From Dimorphilus gyrociliatus (taxonomy: Eukaryota; Annelida; Polychaeta; Dinophilidae), in the NCBI GenBank assembly GCA_904063045.1, contig CAJFCJ010000132.1:33320-64035 (forward strand): a stretch of 30,716 nt of DNA, written 5' to 3'. The notes under the pieces are model-generated. The model saw nothing but the letters and a program-made list of their open reading frames with translations, was not told where the DNA came from and ran no database searches. How positions within the stretch are numbered: the first letter of the stretch is position 1; each line of letters begins with the position of its first letter. This document shows, one piece after another, positions 10,499-20,851 of the stretch. The position numbers and the translations under genes are program-made.

Positions 10499-10835
10499 AA
10501 CGAACGCAATTCTGGCAAAAATTTATCAAGGAACCGCCAGTATTTCGTGCAAAGAGTATGTATTGAGCATAATGAGTTTTAGTTCTAAACAAACAAGTTT
10601 AAACAACTAGCTAACAGTTAAAACTGAACTGACGAACTGAGGAAATGCATTTCCTTTTATACATTTACCAAAGCTTGGGTTTAATTGTTCAAAGGATCGC
10701 AAAGTTGAAATGTAATGATCTTACAAAGAACGTACAACAAAGGTATGAAAAACAGTTATATCATATAGGTTATGCATGCGATACTTCGAAAACAAGCCTT
10801 AGTTTTCAGCATCTGTTATTGAATAAGATGTAACA
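10497..10835 (+). repeat. LTR-like dispersed repeat, copy A
   Basis: This block recurs at 19216-19545 with high identity (shared runs GCCAGTATTTCGTGCAAAGA and AACTGACGAACTGAGGAAAT), and its second half recurs at 16147-16336. It carries a TATA-like box CCTTTTATAC at 10653-10662. Its right end is TAAGATGTAACA, an end shared with copy B and with a lone match at 18708-18719. No ORF is present. These are features of a solo LTR. The exact ends and target duplication are uncertain. Confidence 0.6.
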
Positions 10836-11949
10836 ATTTTGACATGCATTTTTTCCTGTTCTTTGTTCCATTGTTTATACCACCGTGGCAACATCTGTTT
10901 TATTCAGAGAATAATACTTTGTGCGAACTAAAAGCCTTTCTAGAGTTCAAAGCATCTAATTCCACTAAATAAGGTCTTTCTTAGGTTTGGGTTATTAATT
11001 CCATCAAAAAGTGGTTTTTTTCTAATATTTCACTATTCTAATTCCTTTAAAATAAGATCTATCTAAAGTCTTTATATTATAATTCTTTATATTATAATTC
11101 CAAAGTGCACAAAAGTTTAAAATTTAAGTTCATAATTTAAAAAATATTAAACTTGTATTGCAAAGTTCTCACTTTCAAAGTATACTTTTGCTAAAACATT
11201 GTTCCAGAATAGAAACAATAGATAACCATTGTCAAATTAATATATATAAATATGTTTATTAAACTTGCGATAATGAAATCTATGTTCTACTGTAAGAATT
11301 TGAAAAAAAAGTAAAATCTATAGAACATAGATATGAGATGTTTGTAATATTTTTCCAAGTTTGTATTCATCACATATCTCTTACCATCATCTTTTATTGT
11401 TTTCACATGCTAAAGAAATAGCCTATTTTCACAGTGCAGACAAACTGATGGCTTTGAATCTAGAAGACAAAAGTAAAATATTTACATAATTAAAATGACA
11501 CATTTAAATATCCTACTCAGTGACAATTTTTCATTGACTTTTTAATTGTGTGGTTCGGTTTAACCCTCTAATGGCTACAGTTTAATCCTATTGTGAGTAT
11601 GGTTTAATCCAGGCAATGGCAATCTTTCATTAAATTATCATTAGTTTTCACTTTTTCCAATAATTTCAAGTTTTTCGACAAGTATTCGTTCAATGAAATA
11701 TGCTAAATGTCATGTAACAAAGTCACGTGATGACACTAAAAAGATTGACAGAAATCAATAATATCCATTATTTAGAGATTCAAAGTAAATTTTGAAAAAA
11801 ATATTTTTAAATATGACCTTCACCTTCAAAATAAAACTAATTTAAAAAATCCATTCTTCCTTCTTCTCACTCCTTATATATACATAAAAACAGACAGGTA
11901 TACGGCTGTACACATTAAGTAAGACAGTTTCTTCTTTTTCAGTCAGTTT
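10836..11949. other. AT-rich spacer, nothing recognised
   Basis: No open frames with family resemblance, no RNA gene, no clear repeat. Confidence 0.5.
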
Positions 11950-12170
11950 GTCCTCTTTCAGCAAGGGCTAAAAAGAACAGACTGACTATATTAGGTGGAT
12001 AGATCCAGCATCAAATTGACTATCATAGAATCATCTTTACAGATGAGTCAAGATTCTCCAGATGACATGCTTACATGGAAATTACATAATCGACCAAGAC
12101 TATCAAGGGATAAGCTTCCTATTGATGGAGGAGGAGTGATGATGTAGGGGGTGTATATCCTCAGATGATG
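11950..12170 (+). mobile_element. Tc1-like transposase relic (DDE region)
   Basis: Plus-strand translation gives DYHRIIFTDESRFSR (about 12018-12060), the block around the first catalytic Asp of Tc1-type transposases. Further on it gives GGGVMM followed by a stop and G-V (about 12126-12155), matching GG-x-V-M-x-WG. Several in-frame stops are present and both ends are missing. It is in the opposite orientation to the fragment at 3830-3962. Confidence 0.65.
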
Positions 12171-12557
12171 AAGTTTTCTCAAAACTAATTGATTTTGCTT
12201 CAAGTTATTAAATTAGATTCTTGGCAAAACTTCAATTAACAGAAATTGAATTGATATGGCTGAATAGGCTAAAGTAATATTTATATATTCACCAATACAA
12301 CTACTAATACATTCGGGATTCCAAAGCAAAGTTGTTTTTCCAAATGTAAATTTCTTAAATGTTAATCCTCAGAGAATAAATTAATTATTCATAATTTACA
12401 AACTTTAGTCAATTGTCAATCAATAGCTTTTCAGAAATGTTTAATTTTCATCATTTATTAGATACTGTTCTAAGTAGGCCTATGACAAAAAATTTATATT
12501 TTATTAAAAATTGGGAATTGATTTAGAAATATGTTTGTTTTACTGAAATTTTCCTTG
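12171..12557. other. Spacer, nothing recognised
   Basis: AT-rich sequence without coding or repeat signal. Confidence 0.4.
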
Positions 12558-13215
12558 TCAGCTCTTCATTCTCTGAACTAGACACGGCAATACCTCGTGT
12601 AATAAATTTGGAATAGACACTACAATTGACATCAAAAGTAAAAAACCGATAATCAACTTTTTCCTTTGTCTTTCGAAAACAAGGTTTTTGTTAAACATTT
12701 GAATTTCTACAGTCTTTTCCAGCGTCAGCAACACCAGACTGCCAGATGTGAACAGAGGTTGGAGCACATTCGAAATTTGGAATAGGAAGGAGTACAAACA
12801 ACATGGTGAGCATAATACTTCCACTCTAAACAACACAAGTTGAAACTGACACTGAATATTTTCTTCAACTTGAACAATTTTCTAACAATTCTTCAATTGC
12901 ATTCATCTCACCCAGAAATTTGAACTCAATCGCCTCAATTCAACAATTTCCCACTCTTAATACTGTCAGATTGGCAATTCTCAAAAAAAACTTGGACAAG
13001 ACACTCAGGTAAGTTTTGGAAATATCCAGGTATCTCAGTCATTCTCTATTGATAATCTTCAGAAAGGCAAATCTCCTAATTGGATTATTCGATAAATCAA
13101 GATATTGCAACATTTCCAGTTTGTGTTGAATGGAAAAACGAAAAATGGAAAAATTGTTGTTTTTCAAAAAACCAATCACTAAATTTGGAAAGAGGCCAAA
13201 GTTGTATTTGGACGC
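12558..13215 (-). pseudogene. LRR plus seven-TM receptor fragments (LGR-like), broken
   Basis: Read downwards, 13215-12850 encodes extracellular-type LRRs (LFPNLVIGFLKNNNFSIF; LEMLQYLDLSNNPIRRF; LRYLDISKTYLSVLSKFF; ANLTVLRVGN). In-frame stops follow INRE, GNC and NCSS. Then 12836-12558 encodes two hydrophobic helices with a rhodopsin-like GPCR TM3/TM4 look: SNVLQPLFTSGSLVLLTLEK, with LEK at the usual E/DRY place, then RQRKKLIIGFLLLMSIVVSI. An LRR ectodomain before a seven-TM core is the layout of LGR/relaxin-type receptors. TM1-2 and TM5-7 are missing, so this is a relic or a rearranged piece. The two parts could also be unrelated neighbours. Confidence 0.5.
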
Positions 13216-13719
13216 TGATGAGTTTCTGACCTCAATCACGTTCACACTCAATGAAATATCACTTCCGCCCAGAAATTGAAATGCTCCAATAACAACTAAT
13301 TTCTTCATTTGGTCAATGGAAATCTCTGATTCTTCTCTCCATTGGCAAAAGTTACAAACTCAGAAAAGTTATTTGTGTACTTTGTCTCACTTAGTTGTTC
13401 AGAAGTCATTGATGAATAAAAGACATTTATTTCAACAAAATCGTTTTTAATGAAATCTTTTGAAGTTGAATGATGATCGGATAAATTTAGATAATGTTTG
13501 CCAAAAGTACAAAGCATTTGTTGGCAATGTAGTCTGAAAAACACACGTCAATTGACATTTACTCTGCCGATAACTTCTATCAGCATTGCAGTTTCCATAG
13601 GGAGAGCTTAGTAGATTTTTAACTTTTAGTACTGTTGCTGCAAGATAATCTTTCCCAAATCTTACTTTAAATGCTTTTTCCAGCATTTGTGGAGCATCTT
13701 TGGAGTTGTGAATAAGAAC
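13216..13719 (-). pseudogene. DEG/ENaC channel C-terminal exon, broken
   Basis: The exon starts after a CTAG acceptor (13720-13721). It reads VLIHNSKDAPQ, then KVRFGKDYLAATVLKVKNL, then PYGNC and YRQSKCQLTC. This is the order of the amiloride-sensitive (DEG/ENaC) ectodomain before its Cys-rich knot. The frame shifts near 13540, after which CQQMLC, YLNLSD and FVEINVFYSSMTSEQLSETK follow, as in the segment just before TM2. In a third frame (13308 downward), VVIGAFQFLGGSDISLSVNV resembles the TM2 pore signature (IGG-x-x-GLFLG-x-S). However, that stretch is fused in frame to the following LRRs, so the match is less certain. The N-terminal exons are absent. Confidence 0.6.
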
Positions 13720-14590
13720 CTAGATATTTTTGGAGAATGATGAAAATTTTCAAATCTATTTTTAGAACTCAACTCTATATCCAGCTGACAATGAATTAAT
13801 TATTAAATAACCTTGACATTGATTCACATCAATTATCTATTTGCAACTTTTGTTATATTAGAGATACAATTTATAATATGTTAATCAAACTCTAAAAATT
13901 TCTCTATTATGCCAATTTTACATTTTTCATTCTTTCAATCTTCCCCTGAAACTGAAGATTTACAAAGAAGCGAATCATATACTGCTGCTATCTTCACCCT
14001 TTCTAATTCAATTTCTTTATGAATGTTATATTAGATAAATAACTTCTAGACAAAGAAAGAATTAGATCTATTTCAAGTTAATTTTCACAAAAATCTTTGA
14101 GTCTAACTGTTGAATTTTGTTGGATTTTCTTTTTAATAAAATTATCCAAAGCATGCAAATCATTTACTAAATGATAAGTCAGAAAATGCCAAATTTATAG
14201 TTTTTCAGAGGGAAATATTTCCACTACCAACAGAAATTTTACTTTCATTTTTCTAATATCATAATCATAAACATTACAATAATCTTCATTTCTAGGCCAA
14301 TAAACGCAAATGAAAAGACTGTTTCTAACGTCTGATGTAACCAACGGATTTTCTATGGCCAAAATTTGCTTGATAGATATATAAGAATCTGTTCAATATT
14401 AATGATATACAACATTTACAGCAAGGTTAAGGCCATCTGTGTAAGAAAACAAACAAATATGGAATGTTTATACTATAGTATCTGAAACAATAAACAGAAA
14501 TATCAGTTTTCCCAACTTTTCTCTTTGAGCATTTAACAACCTGGGAAATCTACTCACAAAGTACAATTTTAGTTAATGATTATGATTAAG
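13720..14590. other. AT-rich spacer, nothing recognised
   Basis: No additional DEG/ENaC exons are recognised here. No repeat or RNA gene is seen. Confidence 0.4.
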
Positions 14591-14784
14591 TTGCTATAGA
14601 CACAAATCCTGCATGGAATTCTCTTGACAATACATACAAGATTGCAGTTTCAGGTTTACATCGCATTGATATATCTGTTGGAACATGGCCAGGAATACAA
14701 TCTATTGTAGTTGTATTTGTAAATAATACACAAAAGTTATCAATGCAAACAATGTGGACTAGAAGCAGGATTTTGAAAGTGTGA
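14591..14784 (+). CDS. Isolated exon, possibly C1q-like domain half
   Basis: After an AG at 14589-14590 the plus strand is open for about 64 codons. It contains NPAWNSLDNTYKIAVSGLHR followed by IDISVGTWPG and VVVFVNNT. The string resembles the first half of a C1q jelly-roll (tN-x-AWN..., then vSGlY-x-f-x-vS-x-G, then a v-x-vN strand). A GTGAGT donor lies near the end (about 14780). No second half or collagen-like part is found. This could be a stray exon of a secreted recognition protein, and the resemblance is moderate. Confidence 0.33.
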
Positions 14785-15357
14785 GTAGAGGTGGACTGGG
14801 ACAAGACATAATCTTTATAATAGGCTTCATCACCATCTCGAAATCAATCAGTGTATTGCTCCTCCTCGACTGATTAAAGCATTTGCAAGTTACAACAGTA
14901 CTGCTTCTACTATTGGTTTTCAAACCATTATAGTTATTTGTCAAGTCTGATTGATGTTTTTATTCGATTAAGGAGAGTTTAACGTCAACTTCTCCATTAA
15001 AATTTAGTATTACAGTGTGTTGACAGATTTCTAAATTAACTATAAAAGACATATTTGCAAACTTTAAAAGACCAAGAAGAAAAGGGCAAATTAGAATGAT
15101 AAAATAATAGAAGGGCAATTTTTTTTGAAGGCAATAGAATCTTTTGCCAATAAGAAATAAAGGAATAACAGAATTGGCAAAGAAACAAAGAACATTGAAA
15201 AAAATGCTTCATTTCACAATACAATATAAAAAAAAACACAAATTAGTCATGTGACCCTTAATTTAAAACTGTTTTCCGGTATAAAATGTTATGTAATAAT
15301 CTGTTATCTTCAAAGGAATATTTGTCAATCTAGGTGAACTACTGTTAATTTTTATAT
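14785..15357. other. Spacer, nothing recognised
   Basis: AT-rich sequence between the isolated exon and the UGT pseudogene. The string TTGCAAGTTACAACAGTACT (14882-14901) resembles TTGCAAGTTATAACAATACT at 19535-19554, at one LTR edge, but is too short to annotate. Confidence 0.35.
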
Positions 15358-16146
15358 TCAATCTGTTTTCAGTTTGAAAAAACTAAAACACTTTGTCCAA
15401 CAGAAAACAAAAACCTTTTTCATTAAGCAAATAATTAAGAAACATAGAATTGCTAAAATTAGATATAAATCTATATTATAAAGTTTACAGGTTGGCATAT
15501 CCATTGCAGAATGTCTTAAATGACTACTACCAAACTTTAATACATGATTAATCCAATATACAGCTTTATCTAATGGTTTTGGTTCGAGTGATTTGACACT
15601 CTCTTTGCTGATTTTATATACTTATCATCATTCACCATTTTAGCTATGTATTCTTTGAGGAATGTCGTATCTTTTGTGTGAAAAGGTAAAATTTCCAACA
15701 TTCCATATCTTTTCAAATGAACTGAATTGTCCATAGCATCTGCAGGGAGTGGAATACTCAAAACTGGAGCTCCATGATACATAGATTCATAAATGGAATT
15801 GAGACCGCCACGAGATATAAATAGAATACAATTTTCTTTAGCTAGAAGACAGGTTTGAGCAATCTATTTAAAAGTATGAATATTTGGATAACCTTGTTCT
15901 AATTTGCATTTTAATGACCAAATCCATTGAATATTTGAAAATTGAATAAAAATTTTGTGAAAATTCTGCAAAAATTTTGGATGACTGCAAAAATCTAAAG
16001 AATTTCCAAAAGCAATTATACCAAATCTGCAAAATTAACATTTAAATTAAATATTTAACCAAAGTGTCTATTTACTTTTTAGATGAAATTTCATCAAATA
16101 TTGGATCAATACTTGTCATATTTATTGGTTGAGATGCTAAAATTTC
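15358..16146 (-). pseudogene. UDP-glucuronosyltransferase, C-terminal pseudogene
   Basis: UGTs conjugate sugar from a UDP-sugar onto small lipophilic molecules in the ER membrane. Two exons remain: up to 16076 (SIDPIFDEISSK) and from 16026 down, with a 49-nt GT-AG intron (16027-16075). The second holds FGIIAFGNSLDF, the UDP-sugar-binding signature (FISRGGLNSIYESMYHGAPV, then LPADAMDN), KAVYWINHVLKFG, and a C-terminal transmembrane helix (LYLILAILCFLIICL) with a short tail ending at 15358. Damage: TAG at 15864-15866 replaces the expected Trp of the signature, and a frameshift near 15583 falls before the membrane-anchor part. The 5' end is cut by repeat copy B. The aglycone-binding N-terminal half is absent. 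Confidence 0.85.
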
Positions 16147-16336
16147 CAAAGCTTGGGTTCAAGTGGTCAAAGGATTACAAAGTTGAAATCTGACAGTCTC
16201 ATAATTCTCATGTAACAAAAATATGAAAGACATTTTAGGACAAAGAAAAGTTGTAAATATGATCATGTTTTTATTGTTTTCCTCTTCTAAACAATAGTTG
16301 AATTTTGAAGGTTGGAGAGTTGCATAAGATGTAACA
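16147..16336 (+). repeat. LTR-like dispersed repeat, copy B (partial)
   Basis: It starts AAAGCTTGGGTTCAAGTGGT and shares the second half of copies A and C, then continues to the common end TAAGATGTAACA. The first half with the TATA-like box is missing. Its left edge coincides with the loss of UGT coding sequence. Confidence 0.55.
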
Positions 16337-16919
16337 ATTTTAGTAATAAATTGTAATATTAATGCTAGGTTGGAAATAGCAAATATTCTTTATATAATTT
16401 AATAGGTTTTATTCCTGTGTAATGTGTATGCACTGCCCTACTCGAAACTAGGTCACTACTGCTTATCTTTATCAGTGCTATCTGCATAGTACAATACTGG
16501 TTCAATACTACTTCTCTATTGTAGAATATAGCTGATGAATGTATGTGTACAGACAGGCTTTTTATATAGAGCACCTAAACTATTAACCCTGAACCTTTCA
16601 AATTCTCACAATTCAAAGGACTATTTATAAAAACCAGTTACCAGTCAGCCTATTTCTATTTCGAAATTTATTATTCTTTAATACTGTGGATTGAACTAAA
16701 ATCATATAATACAACCCATTTAATAGACTATTTTTAGCAGATAAAACCAGTTTTTTGGGTGTACAACGCTGAAATATTTGTAGACACCTCTATTTGTTAA
16801 TCTGAACTTGAGGTAGATTATAAAACTTTCTATATCTAATGTTTGTAATAAAATAAAGCATATTTGTAATTGTTATCTTTTATCATGTTTTTTTGCAGTA
16901 AATTGTCATAAAACCTAAG
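16337..16919. other. Spacer upstream of the methyltransferase gene
   Basis: A TATA-like CTTTTTATATAGAG lies at 16557-16570. A TTTTTTTGCAG acceptor-like site lies about 20 nt before the ATG at 16920, which suggests an intron in the 5' leader. No coding signal is seen. Confidence 0.35.
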
Positions 16920-17866
16920 ATGGATGAATTAGACCTTAAAAAGGCTATGCAATTCTTAATAAGTCCAAAAAATTCTGTTCAAGAAGTTTCAAGTTTTTAT
17001 GAATCATGTGCTGGTATTTATGAAAATGTAAGTAATATTAAATGTAGAAATGTTATATTTTGTATTTATTTTGCTGTCCATATCAATTACTTTAACAAAT
17101 ATAAAATCTTTTATTCCAGTTGACAGAAACCCTGTTCTTTCCTGTTGAAGTTTGTGTACAGACAGCCATTAAATATAATAGTGACAGGAACTGTGTTATA
17201 GTTGATGCTTGTTCTGGAACAGGTCGAGTTGGCAGAGAGGTAAATTATTGATCTGTAATAATGTAATAATACAGTGTACAATATTTTATTTACTTTAATT
17301 ATTGTATCTTTTTGAAGTTGCTTAACCAAAATTATAAGAATGTTGATGCTATTGAACCTTCAAAAAGTATGATTGAAAATGGATTTAAAGGCTATAGAAA
17401 TATCTTTCAAAAATTTATAACAGAAGAGCCCATCAATGAAATTAAAGCCAGTTTAGAAATTTTATTTGATCTCTTTTAAGAAAAATGACTTTTAATAATT
17501 TTTTTTCTTTAGACACCTATGATCTATGTACAATGCTTGGAGGACTGGCTTATGGTCATTTTCCACCTAATGGGTTTGATGAGATTGTAAGGATCGTTAA
17601 AAAAGGTTAATCTAACAATATTCAATATTGTTTATATAAGGGTAGATTTAAAAAAAATACATATTGCTTTTTTGATGAAGGTGGTTTTGCTGTGATAGCA
17701 AATACTTATTTTTACCTAGAAAAATTCACCTGAATATTGGGATGGAATTCAAGAAAAGTTGAAACAATTGGCAAAGGATGGTTTTATTGAAGAAAAAGAG
17801 CGTCAAATTATAGATTACTTGGATGATGATAAACAAGTATTGCTACTTGTATTTAAAGTTATTTAA
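16920..17866 (+). CDS. METTL27-like (WBSCR27-type) class I SAM methyltransferase
   Basis: There are five exons: 16920-17027, 17120-17239, 17318-17450, 17513-17605 and 17681-17866. The introns are 92, 78, 62 and 75 nt, all GT-AG, and the product is about 213 residues. The start is the ATG at 16920 (MDELDLKKAMQFL). The Rossmann fold is plain: motif I VDACSGTGRVGRELL, acidic end of beta-2 VDAIEPSKSMIE, motif post-I/II TYDLCTMLGGLAYGHFP, then VRIVKKGGFAVIANTYFYLE. The SAM-binding Gly loop is intact. The target is unknown in this family. In the last exon the frame breaks at an A5 run (17720-17724). Either one extra A is present, or a 28-nt GT-AG intron (17692-17719) is removed. The C-terminal part after that (NSPEYWDGIQEKLKQLAKDG) is well formed, so the gene is probably functional. 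It is the only convincingly live host gene here besides the LRR gene. Confidence 0.82.
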
Positions 17867-19215
17867 AAGATACAGTTGATACTGATACTGTTTGTAGACA
17901 TAAAGAGAACATCAGTATCAATTTATAATTCATCTAACAATTAAAATGCACAGTTTCTTAGAATTATACAATGTTTAAATGATGAAAGGGAAAAAAGGAA
18001 TGGAAAATTAATGCAATAGATAAAACCTCATTGGCACTATAAATCCAAAAGAATAATATCTAGATGACTGATAATCTTTAAAACTTTAATATCCTAACAA
18101 ATATTTTATTGGTTTAATTATTAAAATAAAATATATTCAGTTGTATTGTACAAGTTTTTTTTATATTTGATGCTTATACTATACTAATATATACCACTTA
18201 TCTATGTACAGGCTTAGGAAAGGTTTGCAAAAGGTTTGTTTTTGATTAAATCAAAAAAGAGAAACAGAATTCTCACACATCAAGAGTCCAAATGATTTTG
18301 GGAGCGGTCAAAGAAAAAATACACCAAAATCAACATTTAAAACAATATTCAAAAGAAAAATTTTTTCTGAAATTTTTTATGATTTCCTACCCACAACCTA
18401 CATGGTTTCGTCCTCTCTCTGTATTTTGAAATCTGGGACTCTTCAGGGTCTATTATAATTAACATACAAATTGTTAGAGGTTTGAGAATTTTACTGAAAA
18501 AAATTCTCTTCAGATATAAAATGTTTTATTTATTGATAGAGATTCTTATGTGTTAGTGTATAAAATATTTTTACCTTTTGGAAGTAGAAAAGTAAAAAAA
18601 GTGTATCATTTTAACACAATTGAAAGTTCTAAAATGGTTCCACCTTTAATTGATTTCATTCATCCTGAGTATTAGGTCAGATAAATTTAGATGGTCAGTT
18701 TTTTTTGTAAGATGTAACAATTTTGGTAACATTCAATTTAACCATTGAAAGTGATAAATTGGAACTGGTCCAAAAGTCAACAATAGTTGAAGTTTAACCT
18801 TTTGATACTCTTTAGCTGGTGGCTAAATAAATGTTCTTAAGTGTTTTGGAAGTAGAAAAGTAAGGCTAAATAAATGTTCTTAAGTGATTAAATTAAGACT
18901 AATATAGATCTATAGTTAATGCTAAATTCGTTGCATTTGTTTGCAAGAATTTTATATGCCCATGTGCATACCTGCATCACCTCATATATGTATAATAGAA
19001 TTGTACATGTTAGAATGGAAGAAATCTATATTTGTTAAATCTTTTTCTAACATTCATTTAGTTGATACCAGAAAGTTTGCTTTTGGTTAATGTACTGCCT
19101 TGTACTGTAATTGTAGGAATCTTGAGTTCGTTACGATTGAATTCGTCCTCACCAATCATTTACCAATAAACCAAAGTACTGGTCCAAATAGAACCTTTCA
19201 AGTTCATCCCACAGG
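17867..19215. repeat. Spacer with a 43-bp direct repeat and an LTR-end fragment
   Basis: GGCTAAATAAATGTTCTTAA is present at 18821 and again at 18864. The intervening TTTTGGAAGTAGAAAAGTAA also occurs at 18576. TAAGATGTAACA (18708-18719) matches the end of LTR-like copies A and B. No gene is seen. Confidence 0.4.
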
Positions 19216-19545
19216 TAGTCTCAACAAACTCAATTCCAGCAAAAATTAATCAATGAACTGCCAGTATTTCGTGCAAAGAGTATGTATTGAGTATAATGAG
19301 TTTTAGTTCTAAACAAGCAAGTTCAAACAACAAGCTAACAATTAAAACTGAACTGACGAACTGAGGAAATGCATTTCCTTTTATACATTTACCAAAGCTT
19401 GGGTTCACTTGGTCAAAAGATTATGAAGTTGAAATGTAACAGTCTCATAATGCACACATAACAAAGACATGAAAAACTATTGCATCACTTCTGGCTGACA
19501 TGTTGTACTGCTCTTGCTGGCAAAATCTATGTGTTTGCAAGTTAT
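19216..19545 (+). repeat. LTR-like dispersed repeat, copy C
   Basis: This is an almost full-length match to copy A, including GCCAGTATTTCGTGCAAAGA, GAACTGAGGAAATGCATTTC and the TATA-like CCTTTTATAC at 19377-19386. It lies directly next to the opposite-strand LTR-like stretch of the gypsy element, so one inserted beside or into the other. Confidence 0.6.
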
Positions 19546-19950
19546 AACAATACTGGTTCTACTCGAACCTTTAAACAAATGTTTAAATTAAAACGGTTTA
19601 TTCGCAATAATAATACTTAAGCAAGTAACAATATGAGAGTTTGATAGCAGAGTAGATAGTTCGTAAAAGCAGGTTGCCAAATTACCAAACTGTCTTCCAA
19701 TGTTGAGGAGTAGATGGATGGTTCCAGTGGAGGTTGTTTCCAGGTGATTTTCCCAGGTCCTTGGGTCCAGATGGAAGCTCCATGCCAAATGAGAATAGTG
19801 AGGATTTATATACTTTGAGGTTTGCCTCTGACATCCAATCATCACTTTACATTTGCCAAAATGTGTAGTTCATATTTATCCATATTAGTAACATCCTGTT
19901 ACTAGGTTCAACATTTAGGAAGGTTAATTGAATTATAACTTGGCCACACC
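19545..19950 (-). repeat. Probable 3' LTR of the minus-strand gypsy-type element
   Basis: On the minus strand, downstream of env, there is a TATA box (AGTATATAAATCC, 19802-19814) and about 205 nt later an AATAAA (19597-19602). That is the spacing expected for U3-R-U5. The region has no long conserved ORF. A matching 5' LTR is not in the window, so the boundaries are inferred. Confidence 0.45.
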
Positions 19951-19982
19951 CTAGGCAAGTTAATTAAATTATAACTTGGCCA
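19923..19982. repeat. 36-bp-period direct repeat in the LTR flank
   Basis: GTTAATTGAATTATAACTTG (19923) and GTTAATTAAATTATAACTTG (19959) are each followed by GCCA, with a spacing of 36 bp. They lie just upstream of the inferred LTR on the minus strand. Confidence 0.6.
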
Positions 19983-20089
19983 AACCTTTATTGGTAATTA
20001 AAGATGAGCCTTCAAGCTGACTAATCAGACTTATGTTTGCCCAATGTTATAGTAAAAATAAAAACACAAGTAAAAATTGAGAACATTTG

Positions 20090-20851
20090 TTATTCTTTTT
20101 TTATCATGCTTAAGTCACAAACTATTTCTGTTGAATATATTGGTGAACATTGTTTAATTACAGCTAATTCTCCCATCTGACTACTGTGCATTCCCAACTC
20201 ATTTGTTAACACTGTGGTCAATTGAGGATCCAAATTTGCCAGTAATGCCACCATCCTGCTTCTTTGAACAAATTGATTGCAGAGAAGACTTGACAGCTGT
20301 TGGGTAAACTTTTTTAAATTCTTAAAATTTGAATCAATGCCATGTAGTAAGGTAGATGTTTGGGCAGCTTCTCTCATTTCCAGTGGGAATTTGTGGTATG
20401 GGTTTTTACTTATATTATGTTTCAGTTTTGCTTCCTTCTTCATCTGCTTTTTAGCCATTCGCATGTGTAGAGTAAAATAAATTCCTTCATGGGTAATCTT
20501 AAATTCTCTGGCTGGTGGTCCTTTATACCATATGCCCAATGTTGGTAAAACCTTCTGTTTGATTCTTTTCTCACTGTATACATATTTTGAAATCGTAACA
20601 GATTGTCTTGTTGCCCTTGTCCAATTGACTGCTTGCAGCATTTCTTGGATATAATAGTTATCCAGCTCCCAGTAAGATGGACTAATGGGTTGTTGTAGAT
20701 GATATATCACAACTTCCTTGAGTGTGCCTTTATTTCTCATTAGTTTATACTTTGTGTTTGTTTCTCTATACCATTGGTTAAGACTTGGTAAGGGGCTGTT
20801 TCTCTTGTATAGTATAATTTGTTCTTTCACTTTTTTGGGATAGTTTAATAG
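20090..20851 (-). pseudogene. Envelope-like protein, second part (after in-frame TGA)
   Basis: About 250 open codons are in the same frame as the preceding envelope-like ORF, separated only by TGA at 20852-20854. The next codon is CTA. The part has aromatic and basic stretches (WKGPP-like and KKQMKKEAK) and a possible helical region (NFKNLKKFTQQLSSLL). Its final about 20 residues (around IVCDL) resemble the start of the plus-strand envelope fragment at 29674. The frame then meets TAA at 20090. Homology to the other fragment continues briefly in a shifted frame, and the membrane-anchor third is absent here. This looks like a decayed or deleted surface-protein end, not an independent gene. Confidence 0.6.

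Noticed and set aside
19546-19575. GGTTCGAGTAGAACC hairpin (minus) as a tRNA T-arm or primer-binding site
   Set aside because: The loop is 5 nt instead of 7, no acceptor, D or anticodon arms are present, and it does not fit a tRNA 3' end well.
19588-19845. 85-codon minus ORF as a gene
   Set aside because: It lies between the TATA and AATAAA of the inferred LTR and has no family resemblance.
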